In this document: in pieces, positions 1 to 10,092 of the stretch | Layout of the letters: each line of letters begins with the position of its first letter | Numbering within the stretch: position 1 is the stretch's first letter | From: Mucilaginibacter celer | GTDB taxonomy: Bacteria; Bacteroidota; Bacteroidia; Sphingobacteriales; Sphingobacteriaceae | Reading direction: 5' to 3' | DNA: 64,000 nucleotides | NCBI RefSeq assembly: GCF_003576455.2 | Contig: NZ_CP032869.1 | Span: 5,332,001 to 5,396,000 of the forward strand | The notes under the pieces: model-generated | Told to the model about the DNA's origin: nothing | Database searches by the model: none | The model's input: the letters and a program-made list of their open reading frames with translations, nothing else | Program-made: the position numbers and the translations under genes

Positions 1-1629
1 GCCATTGTCCCATACTGTTAATAGCAAGGTATTATCAACCTGGTCAACGCCTATCCGGATAGCGCCTGCCTGCTGCAGGGCTGATACGCCGTGTTTAACC
101 GCATTTTCGGCAAAAGGCTGTAGCAGCATGGCAGGTATTTCAATTTGCTGATCAATCACATCGTGATTGGTGTTAATATTAAACGCAAAGCCGAAACGCA
201 TCTGCTCCATCTCCAGGTAATCATTTAACAAGGCCATTTCGTGCTGTATGGACGTTAGTTCGCGGTTACCCTCATCCAATACATTACGGGTGATGCGGGC
301 AAAACGTACAAGATACTTATTGGCATTTTCCATCTCGTTTTTATTAACCAGGTTTTGGATCCCGGCCAGCGCGTTAAACACAAAATGCGGGTTTAGCTGC
401 GCCCTTACCGACGCTAATTGCAGGTTAATGATCTCTTTACCCTGAGCCTGCTGAAACAATTTGCGCTTTTGCCTTCGGCGATAAAAAACGAGAATGAGCA
501 GGGCTGCTAAAACTACACCGGCAACTATAGTTATTAATACCGTTGCAGATACGGTAAGCGGTACATTAACAGCCGGCAAAACCGTAAAAGGGATGCTGGT
601 GGCTAAACCTCGTAACAGGTAAACCGGCCTGCCGCCGTGACGGTGTATTTTTGGGGTGAAGGTTATTTGATATTTACCGGGCGTTTTCCAAAACTCTTTG
701 TACAGATAAAAATCATAGTTGGTTTCACCAAGATTGATGCTGTCTTTCAAGCCGTCTGCATCTCGTTTTAATGATACTTTGTAGTTATAGATCCTCTTCG
801 CGTTACCAATCATGAACCAGAGCCGCTGCACCGAATCGGCAAGCCTGATCTTTAAATCCTGCGATGATGGCGATTTGATAAAATCCAGTTCGGGTGGGGT
901 CATCGGCACTTCCTTGCCCTTTATCAGGCGTGTATTTTTGTCCTTAGGATAAAAAGATCTGTCAACAACACCATTATCAACTGTGGGATACATGCGGCTC
1001 CAGAATTCGGCGTATGCTGTAACATTTGGCTTAACAACTTTACGCCAATCGATAGTTACAGCATCCTGCTCTCTGAAATTTTTAACATTGTATATTTCAA
1101 CCCGTAAAACCTGGTTGGGTTGATAGCCGAATTTGCCTAAGTAAGCATAAGTATATCTGCCATCTGTGGTAGTTTTAAACTGGTTTGGCATGGTCCATCC
1201 AACCAGCTCACGCCTGTCATTTTGGATTACGCGGAAGAGGTAATTTTTAGCGTTTTGTGGGTTTACATCCTGGGCTATTAGTTCTATGCCGGCCTCGCCG
1301 TCAACTAAAATACTTGTAAAATCATTGTTTGGAGTAATGGTTTCCAGCCCCTCATAAAGCTCACTCTTTTTATCAAAACGAACACCAATGTTTTGAGCCC
1401 CCAAATTACTTACTAAAAAGTGCTCGTGCCCCAATTGTTTTATACGGCCGGCGCGGGTAATAAACGCGCGCATTTGCGGTGTTAAAGTTTCTTTGGTGGT
1501 ATCAACGGGCATGCCTTTGTAAAAAACAACGTTAGGGTCATTTCGCCAGGATTGCGCCCAACCGGGTTGAACTATACAAATAAGCGTGCAAAACAAGGTT
1601 ACCGGTAATGATTTGATAAAGGTTTTCAT
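1..1629 (-). CDS. LytS-type sensor histidine kinase (3' end outside window)
   Basis: Partial gene running off the left edge; its C-terminal ATPase end is missing. From the ATG at 1629 the protein starts with a signal peptide (MKTFIKSLPVTLF..., ending near AQS), followed by a long extracytoplasmic region of about 340 residues, one membrane segment (VLITIVAGVVLAALLILVF), and a His_kinase (PF06580) domain with the diagnostic QLNPHFVFNAL motif. An N-box-like FAENAVKHG follows near the break. Kinases of this family usually phosphorylate a LytTR-type response regulator, often encoded next to them; any such partner would lie to the left of the window. The large periplasmic sensor part has no domain I can name. 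The frame is open throughout from 1629 to base 1. Confidence 0.85.
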   Translation of the reverse strand, partial: MKTFIKSLPVTLFCTLICIVQPGWAQSWRNDPNVVFYKGMPVDTTKETLTPQMRAFITRAGRIKQLGHEHFLVSNLGAQNIGVRFDKKSELYEGLETITPNNDFTSILVDGEAGIELIAQDVNPQNAKNYLFRVIQNDRRELVGWTMPNQFKTTTDGRYTYAYLGKFGYQPNQVLRVEIYNVKNFREQDAVTIDWRKVVKPNVTAYAEFWSRMYPTVDNGVVDRSFYPKDKNTRLIKGKEVPMTPPELDFIKSPSSQDLKIRLADSVQRLWFMIGNAKRIYNYKVSLKRDADGLKDSINLGETNYDFYLYKEFWKTPGKYQITFTPKIHRHGGRPVYLLRGLATSIPFTVLPAVNVPLTVSATVLITIVAGVVLAALLILVFYRRRQKRKLFQQAQGKEIINLQLASVRAQLNPHFVFNALAGIQNLVNKNEMENANKYLVRFARITRNVLDEGNRELTSIQHEMALLNDYLEMEQMRFGFAFNINTNHDVIDQQIEIPAMLLQPFAENAVKHGVSALQQAGAIRIGVDQVDNTLLLTVWDNG

Positions 1630-1819
1630 GATGTTTTAAAATTATACTTTGATTGTGTTATCTGGTATAAATTTGTGTTGGTTTACATCATTAAACAATC
1701 ATCAAACAGCAGGCGGCATTAATGGCTTAGTATTTAGCTCAAATAACCGTTAAACCAGGAACAACGTATGCCGGCTTAACGGTGAAAAATGAGATTACCC
1801 CGGCAAGCGGCTTCAATAA

Positions 1820-3346
1820 TCAATTACGTACAAACCATCGCTCTGCGGCTTTCTGAAGCTTGGAAAAATCTGGTTCATTGCCGGCAACCCACGCGATAAT
1901 ACCATCCGGACGGACTAATACCGCGCTTAAACCCAACTGATCTTTGGCAGGGCCTGAAACGTATTTAAGCTGATGGCTGTAGGTGGCTGCTAAAGCTTTA
2001 AGGGATGCATCTCCGCCAAAATCAATCAATAATCCCCGGCCGTCGCTCATCAATTTACCTATCCTTGTGCCATCTGCCAGCTCAAAATCCGGCACGCTGT
2101 AACCCAGTAATGGTTGGTCATCACCCAGATTGTAATGCGTATGGATACCCCATACACGCCCTGCAAAATAGGTAGCCCCATCGTTGGTGTTCATCAAATC
2201 GCTGATGATGGCATAGAGGGCGCGGCTTGATGCATCGGGCTTCATAATGGCCACCTGCGCCCGCGACCAATCCAGCACTTGCATGCCTACCGGATAACGC
2301 TCATCATAATAAGTATCCAGCAAACTCCCGGGTGCTTGCTGATGAATGGCTGCAGCCAGTTTCCAGCCCAGGTTCATGGCATCGCCCAGGCCAAGGTTAA
2401 GGCCCTGGCCACCCAGCGGGGCGTGGATGTGCGCAGCATCACCCGCTAAAAATATGCGGCCGTTGCGATAGGTAGTTGCCTGGCGGGCACGGTCGGTCCA
2501 GGTGGTAGCCATGTGCAGGGCTGTTACGGTAACATCGGTACCTGAAACGCGGCGCAATACCTCCTGTATGTGTTGCAGGGTAACAGGCTGCTCTGAGCTG
2601 TGAAAAGCACCGCCGTCAAAATCCTGCATCAACACATAACCCGGCTGCGATTGCAGGTACATGCCCCGGGAGGTTACATTACGACCGGGGTTCAGCTTCT
2701 CCGGATCGGCAAGATCTATCCGGGTAGAGTAGCCGGTAAACTCGGGTTCGGTACCGGCAAATTCAAAGCCGCCCAGCTTGCGTACTGCACTGCGGGCACC
2801 GTCGCACCCTACCAGCCATTTGCTGTTAAAGGAATAACTATCCCACAGAACCGTTACGCCGCTATCGTTCTGCTCAAAACCGGTAATGGCTAATCCGCGT
2901 TTAATTTCAACGCCAAGTGCTTCGGCGCGGCGGGTTAATACGGTTTCCATCTCATCCATGGTAGTCATAAGGCTGGGCCCGGGCGATCCCGGTAAGCGGT
3001 GCTCCCATCGCGATTGATCTACGTTACCCTCGGTAAAAGGGATCCCCGCGAAATGGCCAACCTGGCGCTCCGCTCCCTGTTTGGCATTTTGATGAGGATT
3101 TTTAAGTTTTTTATGCACTTCGAGCTGCTCGAGCAGTCCGCGACGATACAGTGCTTCGATGGATGGAGCCGAAAGGCCGCGCAACCCGAAGGGCAGTTGC
3201 TTTATGGGAGAATGAGGATCTGCCGCTTTTTCAAGTATTAACACCGAACATTTGGCCAAAGCCAGTTCGCAGGCCAGGAAAAGGCCCACCGGGCCGGCAC
3301 CTGCAATAATTACATCGTAAGTATTTTGATTTTGTGTAGCTTTCAT
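1820..3346 (-). CDS. FAD-dependent aromatic hydroxylase (PheA/TfdB, rifampicin monooxygenase-like)
   Basis: 508 aa, the usual length for FAD-binding-3 (PF01494) monooxygenases that carry a C-terminal thioredoxin-like domain. Motifs in order: GAGPVGLFLACELA (dinucleotide-binding GxGxxG, about residues 16-29), GCDGARSAVRK (DG motif, about 180-190) and FLAGDAAHIHAPLGGQGLN (GD motif binding the FAD ribityl, about 300). The last ~100 residues (from DFELADGTRIG) match the thioredoxin-like tail seen in phenol and polyketide hydroxylases and in Rox rifampicin monooxygenases. The enzyme would use NAD(P)H and O2 to hydroxylate an aromatic compound; the substrate cannot be read from sequence. It follows an AraC-type regulator gene on the same strand by 42 bp, so the regulator may control it. 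Confidence 0.85.
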   Translation of the reverse strand: MKATQNQNTYDVIIAGAGPVGLFLACELALAKCSVLILEKAADPHSPIKQLPFGLRGLSAPSIEALYRRGLLEQLEVHKKLKNPHQNAKQGAERQVGHFAGIPFTEGNVDQSRWEHRLPGSPGPSLMTTMDEMETVLTRRAEALGVEIKRGLAITGFEQNDSGVTVLWDSYSFNSKWLVGCDGARSAVRKLGGFEFAGTEPEFTGYSTRIDLADPEKLNPGRNVTSRGMYLQSQPGYVLMQDFDGGAFHSSEQPVTLQHIQEVLRRVSGTDVTVTALHMATTWTDRARQATTYRNGRIFLAGDAAHIHAPLGGQGLNLGLGDAMNLGWKLAAAIHQQAPGSLLDTYYDERYPVGMQVLDWSRAQVAIMKPDASSRALYAIISDLMNTNDGATYFAGRVWGIHTHYNLGDDQPLLGYSVPDFELADGTRIGKLMSDGRGLLIDFGGDASLKALAATYSHQLKYVSGPAKDQLGLSAVLVRPDGIIAWVAGNEPDFSKLQKAAERWFVRN

Positions 3347-3388
3347 ATTATAATAATTTGATACACAAAATTGAGGAATGCCATGGCC

Positions 3389-4207
3389 TTAGGATTGTAC
3401 AAACGCGACAAAATCGCCGGGTAAAATTCGCCTGCCTTTTTTAGCCTCCCGTGCAAACGCGGCCGGCGTAGTACCACTGAAACGCTTAAACTCACGGCTT
3501 AAATGCGATTGATCGGTATAGCCCAGTTCGTGCGCCAAACCAGCCAGGTTAACCTCCGGGCTATGCCACAACCGGTTGCGTACCTGTTCAAAACGCATCA
3601 GCGCCGATACATCTTTAACCGTATGGCCTGATGACTGCTTAAAATTGCGCTCAAGCGTACGCACGGTTGCATGCGCGGCCTCAGCTACCTGGCTTACCGG
3701 CATAGTGCCTTTTGCCCGGCGCATGGCAAGCCCGGCTTTAAACAACATGCTGTTTGCCGCAATACCGGTTTGTGCCGAAAGAAAGTATTGCTTCAGTTGA
3801 GCCATAGCCTCTGTTATATTTCCCGCTTCGACGGATTTTGTTAATGAGGATTGAAGCCCGGCTATAGGGTGTTGAAATGTTTGCACGCCGTTATTTCCGG
3901 AGGAGAGATTCAGCAAATCAAAAATCGTCCAGGGATAACACCTGATGCCGATAATTTCCAGGAGGCTTTGCGTGTGAAAAATAACGGGCTGGTTAAGCAG
4001 GCCCATCATAAAAGGAGAAGGTAATGATTGTAGCTCTCCGCCGGCAGCAAGCCTGTGCAGATCTCCGAAATAAAAAATTATTTCGGCATAACCATCGGGC
4101 TGCACCTCAAATGTGCGTTGCTGCTCATCGGCATCCCTCCTGTTATGCCAAAAGCATTTGATGATATCGCGCAGTTCATCCGGCGGCAGAAACTCCTGAT
4201 GGTACAT
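3389..4207 (-). CDS. AraC-family transcriptional regulator
   Basis: 272 aa. The N-terminal ~150 residues resemble the sensor domain common in Bacteroidota AraC proteins (starts MYHQEFLPPDELRDIIKCFW). The C-terminal ~100 residues are an HTH_18 AraC DNA-binding domain with two helix-turn-helix units (VSQVAEAAHATVRTLERNF and LAGLAHELGYTDQSHLSREF). The gene lies immediately upstream of the FAD hydroxylase on the same strand, which suggests a local regulator, possibly responding to the hydroxylase substrate. That link is inference. Confidence 0.85.
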   Translation of the reverse strand: MYHQEFLPPDELRDIIKCFWHNRRDADEQQRTFEVQPDGYAEIIFYFGDLHRLAAGGELQSLPSPFMMGLLNQPVIFHTQSLLEIIGIRCYPWTIFDLLNLSSGNNGVQTFQHPIAGLQSSLTKSVEAGNITEAMAQLKQYFLSAQTGIAANSMLFKAGLAMRRAKGTMPVSQVAEAAHATVRTLERNFKQSSGHTVKDVSALMRFEQVRNRLWHSPEVNLAGLAHELGYTDQSHLSREFKRFSGTTPAAFAREAKKGRRILPGDFVAFVQS

Positions 4208-4287
4208 AATTTAAATATAGGATGTTTGCGGGTTAATAGCCAAAAGCACTATCATTACCGGCATTTCCTTATTCTTCACAAAACAGA

Positions 4288-5190
4288 TCAGACCCGCCCG
4301 GCCATGCTTCTCCATAAATACAACGAAGTGTATGACTCCCATCCGCCAACGCTTTTATAAAAACGGCTGATCCCTTCCTTGTCGTTTTTATCTATGATTA
4401 TATTGTGATTTACCAGGGCTTTCTGCAAACCTGCGTCGCCATACGGAACGGCCGACTGTTCGTTTAAACTTTTCATCAGCACGTAGTTTGCCGTCCAAAC
4501 GCCAATGCCTTTTATGCCGGTTAGCAAACTTAACCGGGCTTCGAAAGTTGGCAAATTTTGCAGAATTTGTTTACTTAAGGTTCTATCTAAAAAAGCGTTG
4601 GCTATATTCAAAATATATTCGGCTTTTTTGGCCGATAATTGTAAGTCTTTCAGTTCGGCAACCGAAAGCGAGGCTATAACTTCAGGCGGTGGAAAAATCC
4701 AATATTTATCTCCTTCAAACCCGATGGCTGAACCATAAGCTTCAACCATGCGCCTTTTTATTTTATACGCAAACCTAAGGTTGATCTGCTGCCCGGTAAT
4801 AGCCCACACCAATGCTTCAAATAAATCTGGCATCCCGATAAAACGTAAACCGGCAAAAGCTTCCGGCATATAAGATAATTCTTTTTGGTTGCCGAGCAGT
4901 TTATAAAATGGAGCCAGATCGGTTTCAACATCAAACCAATCTGCAATAAAGTTTTTTATATGGTTGATTTGGCCAGGCCCTGGCTCGCCGGTAAGCCATT
5001 CAACTTCTAAGGCCTCACCTGTAAACAGGATATCAACAAGCAGGTTTTGCCCATTCACATGGAACGCTCTTCGTACTTTATAAGGATAAACGCGGTATAT
5101 GCAATCATCAAATTCACGATCGAGGTACCAGAGGCACTCGGACCAGTTGAATGGACGATGGGCGGGGATATTGATGGAGGGGGATAGCAT
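4288..5190 (-). CDS. AlkA-like DNA-3-methyladenine glycosylase II
   Basis: 300 aa, typical for AlkA. It removes alkylated bases from DNA in base-excision repair. An N-terminal AlkA_N-like half is followed by a helix-hairpin-helix GPD module: LLTGIKGIGVWTANYVLM is the HhH, and the catalytic Asp lies in VPYGDAGLQKAL. The GQQIN motif typical of the family (ALVWAITGQQINLRFA) is also present. It is a single gene transcribed away from the defence island and marks the left boundary of that island. Confidence 0.88.
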   Translation of the reverse strand: MLSPSINIPAHRPFNWSECLWYLDREFDDCIYRVYPYKVRRAFHVNGQNLLVDILFTGEALEVEWLTGEPGPGQINHIKNFIADWFDVETDLAPFYKLLGNQKELSYMPEAFAGLRFIGMPDLFEALVWAITGQQINLRFAYKIKRRMVEAYGSAIGFEGDKYWIFPPPEVIASLSVAELKDLQLSAKKAEYILNIANAFLDRTLSKQILQNLPTFEARLSLLTGIKGIGVWTANYVLMKSLNEQSAVPYGDAGLQKALVNHNIIIDKNDKEGISRFYKSVGGWESYTSLYLWRSMAGRV

Positions 5191-5364
5191 GGAGGTTGGG
5201 GGCGATATTTTAAACTACTATTGTTTTTCAAAAATAATGGTAACACCTGAATGCAGGGCTATTTATAGAAAAGCTTCATTTCCTTTCTCTCATCTAATTT
5301 ATAGAGTAGATTGATTATCAATACATATGCTGTACTATTTCTTAATTTTAAAAAAAGAGAATAG

Positions 5365-6125
5365 ATGAAAGGCACAAAAATAAATTTCAAGGGTCACGAA
5401 TATAACACTGATGGAGATCGCCCGGTACAGCTAAATGATGTCCCAAAAGTAACCTCTGAAAAACAGTTAAAAAAAATTCTTCGGGATAAAAGTCTTGTAT
5501 TCCTACAAATAGGCTATAAGGAACTTTATGGAATTAACAGGCTAAAATTTAAACAGAAACATTTTTTAATGCTGGAACCCAATCCGGTCACCTTTTATTT
5601 TTCGTTAGCGTTTGATGTTGTACCTCAATTAGAGGATGCAAGGAATGGCTCACTGTGGCATTGAACGAAAGCTCAGCTTCTAAAACCGTAGCATTTAGCT
5701 ATGTATTCAAAGTGTCATCGATAGGCGTTATATTTTCCTTCCTGGCTTTAGAGGCTTTCATGAATCAGATGCTGCCAGATTATGCGCTAATTAATTATAA
5801 CGGCAAACTGGTAGAAAAGGATCGTATTCAACGGTGGGCGTCATTTGAGGATAAAATAAATAGTATCATTCCCAAATTAACCAATAAAGATTTTGGGCTG
5901 AAATATCCAAAAAAGATGGGAAGGATATCAAAGCTAAAAATGCTTCGCGATGAACTAACACATTTGAAAGAGAGAAGAAAAAATGGCTTTACATCGTATG
6001 ATAATGTTTATCAGGATATTCTTGATCTGAATTTGAAGTCGATAGTTGCTTCAGTTAAATCTTTTATAAACTTTTATAATCCCGGGCTTATTCAGAATTA
6101 CCGGGGCCGGACTACTATTAAGTAG
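5365..6125 (+). pseudogene. Frameshifted HEPN-like protein gene
   Basis: Two overlapping open frames, 5365..5664 (99 aa) and 5655..6125 (opened only by a GTG), read as one protein of about 253 aa if one base is restored near 5639..5642. There the frame-1 reading ends LEDARNGSLWH while the other frame continues backwards through the GTG as KEWLTVALNESS. Loss of one A from an A-run in 'gcaagg' explains it. The C-terminal half has the hydrophobic LALEAFMNQ helix and an RDELTH sequence that fits the RX4-6H signature of HEPN ribonucleases. HEPN proteins often act in anti-phage or toxin systems, and this gene sits 212 bp before a type I restriction operon on the same strand. Family assignment is tentative. 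Whether the frameshift is real or an assembly error cannot be decided here. Confidence 0.55.
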
Positions 6126-6337
6126 TATGATTAAGTGTCTTCTTCCGTGTTATGCCTTATTTCAAATACCCCACATTTTACAGTAAAATACATTTTAAAA
6201 GAATAAACAGCTTCAACTGAATATAACTTGAAATAAAGTAATATTATTCCTGCATTTTTGTCTGGATAGTTTCAGCATACAACCAGGCTATCTTTTTTTA
6301 ATAAAATTGCATACTATCAGATCATACTATAAAATAA

Positions 6338-8931
6338 ATGAACAAACAACAACTGGCCGCTAAAATATGGGAATCAGCAAATCAAATGCGTTCCAAAATT
6401 GAGGCGAATGAATATAAAGATTATATACTGGGATTTATTTTTTATAAATACCTTTCAGAAAACCAATTGAAGTTTGCTAAAAAGGAGGGGATTACGGAGG
6501 CCGAGATTAAACAACTTGCCGAAACAGATACCGAAGTAGTAGATTTTATCAGGAAGGGTATAGGATACTTTATTGCCCACAAAGATTTGTTTTCTACCTG
6601 GATAGATAAACAAAGTGATTTTGAAGTATCGAATGTTCGCGACGCGTTATCGGCCTTTAGCCGTTTAATTAACCCGGCCCATAAGAAATTATTCGACGGC
6701 GTTTTTGATACCTTACAAACCGGACTGAGCAAACTGGGCGAAACCGCTGCACAGCAAACCAAAGCTATCAGCGATTTGCTACAGCTTATTAAAGATATCC
6801 CGATGGATGGCCGGCAGGATTATGATGTGCTGGGCTTTATTTACGAATACCTGATTGAAAAGTTTGCCGCCAATGCAGGCAAAAAAGCCGGCGAGTTTTA
6901 TACCCCGCACGAGGTTTCGGTTTTAATGTCGGAAATTATAGCCTGGCATCTTAAAGATCGCTCTGAAATTCAGATATATGACCCCACAAGCGGTTCGGGA
7001 TCTTTATTGATCAATATTGGTAAAAGTGTGGCCAAGCACATGGATGGCGAAAATAAAATTAAATACTACGCCCAGGAGCTTAAGCAAAACACTTATAACC
7101 TTACCCGCATGAACCTGATTATGCGGGGCATTAAAATAGAAAACATTCAAACCCGTAATGCCGATACCTTAGAAGAGGACTGGCCATATTTTGATGAAAA
7201 CGATCCGGTAAACTCATACAATCCCCTATACCTGGATGCCGTGGTATCCAACCCGCCCTATTCGCAACAATGGGACCCGGCGGATAAGGAGGCCGACCCG
7301 CGATATGCCCGTTTTGGCCTGGCTCCAAAATCAAAGGCCGATTTCGCGTTTTTACTGCACGATTTATACCATTTAAAGCCTGATGGCATCATGACCATTG
7401 TATTGCCGCATGGTGTATTGTTTAGGGAGGCGAAGAAGGGGCCATCCGCCGCAACCTCATCGAGCAAAATCACATTGATGCCATTATTGGTTTGCCTGCC
7501 AATATATTTTTTGGCACCGGCATCCCAACCATTGTAATGGTGTTGAAACAAAAACGCCCCAATACCGATGTATTGATCATTGATGCATCGAAGGGTTTTG
7601 TTAAAGAGGGGAAAAATAACAAACTCCGCGCATCGGATATTAAACGCATAGCCGACGCCGTTGCCGGGCGCCAAAGCATCCCCAAATACGCCGCAGTGGT
7701 AAGCCGTAACGAGATCAGGGAAAATGATTACAACCTCAATATCCCGCGGTATGTAGATAGCGCGGAGGCTGCCGAAAACTGGGATATTTATGCCACCATG
7801 TTTGGCGGCATCCCCATCAGCGAAATTGGGGAGCTCTCGGTTTACTGGGAAGCTTTCCCGGGGCTGAAAGAAAGCCTGTTTACCAATACCTCGGCCGATA
7901 TGGCAGCTTTAAAAACCGAAGATGTTACGGGCAGCATCCAAACGCACCCGGATGTTAAGGCCTTTGTAACAACTTTTACAGATGCCTTTGCCAATTTTAA
8001 TGTAACGCTCAAAAAACGGCTGATAGACGAAATGCCTACGCTCAGTATCCCTAAAGAAAAAAGCGTATTGAGCGCCGATATTTTTAGCCGCTTAAAGCCG
8101 GTAGCCCTCATTGACAGGTATGAAGCCTATCAATTGCTTGATAACAGTTGGCAAGGCATCTCCGGCGATTTGGAAATGCTGCAAACCGAAGGCTTTGAAG
8201 CGGCTAAACAGGTAGATGCCAACATGGTAATTAAAAAACAAAAAGGTAAAGATACTGAAGTGCAGGAAGGCTGGAAAGGGCATATTTTACCTTTTGAACT
8301 GGTACAGCAGGTGCATTTAACCGCCCAACTGCAAAGCCTTTTAGATAAAGAGAACCGCCTGGCCGAAATTACCGCCCAATACGACGAACTGTTAGAAGCT
8401 TTAAGCGAAGAAGCGAAAGACAGCGATTTGACCAACGAAGCCAAAGACGCCTTTGTAAACGCCGAAATTATTAAAGCCGCCAAAGAAATTGCCTCTGATA
8501 TTAAAAAAGGGAAATACACCGAAGACGACGACGAAACCAAAATTTGGAAAGTAAGCAACCTGATAACCGAGGAGAAAACCCTTAAAAAAGATATTAAAGA
8601 AGAAGCGGACGCCCTGCATATCCTCACCAAAAAAACTATTGAGGCATTGACAGATGAGCAGGTAAAAGCATTGCTTGAACGCAAATGGATAAGCCCCCTG
8701 GTAAGCACTTTGCATGAGTTACCTGCCAATACTGTTGCTACGCTTACACAAAAAGTAAACTACCTGGCCGGGAAGTACACCGTTACTTTGCATAATGTGA
8801 GCAGCCAGTTACAGGATACAGAGCTGGCATTAGCCCAAATGATGAGTGAACTAACGGGCAGCGAACACGACATGTTGGGGTTGAACGAATGGCAAAAGCT
8901 TTTAAGAGGGGAAGGTGATGGGAATGATTAA
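6338..8931 (+). pseudogene. hsdM: Type I restriction-modification methyltransferase subunit HsdM, frameshifted
   Basis: The gene is split into 6338..7537 (399 aa) and an overlapping frame 7492..8931. The reading changes at about 7425..7427: frame one reads LFREAKKGPSAAT while the +1 frame gives the conserved GGEEGAIRRNLIEQNHIDAI, so one G is missing from a G-run. Restored length is about 864 aa, normal for long HsdM proteins. Domains: HsdM_N (residues 1-150), N6-adenine methyltransferase with motif I DPTSGSGSLL (about 216-225) and catalytic NPPY in VVSNPPYS (about 303), then a long charged helical C-terminal extension (from about 540). It would methylate adenine in the site chosen by HsdS and is needed for both modification and restriction. 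The first fragment keeps NPPY but loses the end of the catalytic domain, so the system should be inactive unless the shift is a sequencing error. Confidence 0.85.
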
Positions 8932-10078
8932 AAAGGTGCCGGGGATTCGGTTTAAAGGGTTTGAGGAGGAATGGGAGGAGAAGAACTTAGAGGAAATTTT
9001 AGATTTAAATAGTGGTAGAGATTATAAACATTTATCTCTGGGAAATATTCCAGTTTATGGGACAGGTGGTTATATGCTTAATGTGAATAAAGCACTGTCA
9101 TACAAAGAAGATGCGATCGGAATAGGTAGAAAAGGAACTATTGATAAACCATATATTTTACGTGCACCCTTTTGGACGGTTGATACACTGTTTTTTGCGA
9201 TACCTAAACAAAACAATGATTTAGAGTTTATCTACCCCGTTTTTCAACGAATAAATTGGAAACAAAAGGATGAATCGACTGGAGTTCCCAGTTTATCAAA
9301 AAACTCCATAAATAACTTAAATATAGCTATCGCTTCCAAAGAGGAACAAACCCAAATCGGAACCTATTTCAAACAATTAGATAGTTTAATTCAACTACAA
9401 GAGCAAAAACTGGAAAAGGTAACCAACCTAAAAAAAGCGATGCTCGAAAAAATGTTTCCTAAAGAGGGAGAAGATGTTCCTGAGATTCGTTTTAAAGGGT
9501 TTACGGAGAAATGGGAAAAGAGTTTGCTTGGCCAAGTAGCAGCTTTTTCGAAAGGGAGAGGATATACAAAAAACGACTTGAGCCAAAGTGGTTATCCAAT
9601 TATTCTTTATGGTAGATTATATACAAAATATGAAACGGTAATAAATCATGTGGATACGTTTGCTGAAAGCAAGAAGGATGCTATTTTGAGCAAAGGCAAC
9701 GAAGTAATTGTACCTGCTTCAGGTGAGACTTCTGAGGATATCTCCAGGGCTTCAGCCGTGCTAAAAGCTGGTGTTATTTTAGGCGGGGATTTAAATATCG
9801 TTTATGCAAATTCTCAACTATATCCAATTTTTTTAGCACTTTGTTTAACAAATGGAAAATCAAAAAGTGATTTATCTAAAAGAGCAAAAGGAAAATCTGT
9901 AGTGCATTTACATAATTCTGATTTGGAAGAGGTCGCAATTGTATATCCAAAGATAGGAGAGCAACACAAAATTGCAATATATTTCCAAAACCTCGATCAA
10001 CTAATCAACCAATCCCAACAAAAAATACAGCAGCTAAAGCATCTCAAACAGGCCTTGCTCCAAAAAATGTTTATCTAA
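8915..10078 (+). CDS. hsdS: Type I restriction-modification specificity subunit HsdS
   Basis: 387 aa with the two-TRD layout of type I specificity subunits. Two internal repeats introduce the halves: VPGIRFKGFEEEWEEK at residues ~8-23 and VPEIRFKGFTEKWEK near 190. Each target-recognition domain ends in a coiled-coil spacer (LQEQKLEKVTNLKKAMLEKM and QQKIQQLKHLKQALLQKM). It binds the bipartite DNA site and docks HsdM and HsdR. It overlaps the end of hsdM by 17 bp; possible starts are GTG 8915, ATG 8918 and ATG 8924, with an A/G-rich ribosome-binding stretch at 8904..8914. The TRDs are clearly more A/T-rich than the flanking genes, as expected for exchangeable recognition modules. Confidence 0.92.
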   Translation: MMGMIKKVPGIRFKGFEEEWEEKNLEEILDLNSGRDYKHLSLGNIPVYGTGGYMLNVNKALSYKEDAIGIGRKGTIDKPYILRAPFWTVDTLFFAIPKQNNDLEFIYPVFQRINWKQKDESTGVPSLSKNSINNLNIAIASKEEQTQIGTYFKQLDSLIQLQEQKLEKVTNLKKAMLEKMFPKEGEDVPEIRFKGFTEKWEKSLLGQVAAFSKGRGYTKNDLSQSGYPIILYGRLYTKYETVINHVDTFAESKKDAILSKGNEVIVPASGETSEDISRASAVLKAGVILGGDLNIVYANSQLYPIFLALCLTNGKSKSDLSKRAKGKSVVHLHNSDLEEVAIVYPKIGEQHKIAIYFQNLDQLINQSQQKIQQLKHLKQALLQKMFI

Positions 10079-10092
10079 AAATAACCTAAGCC

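Noticed and set aside
7425..7427. Phase-variable homopolymer in hsdM
   Set aside because: The run is only 3 (4 if repaired) G, too short for usual slipped-strand switching.
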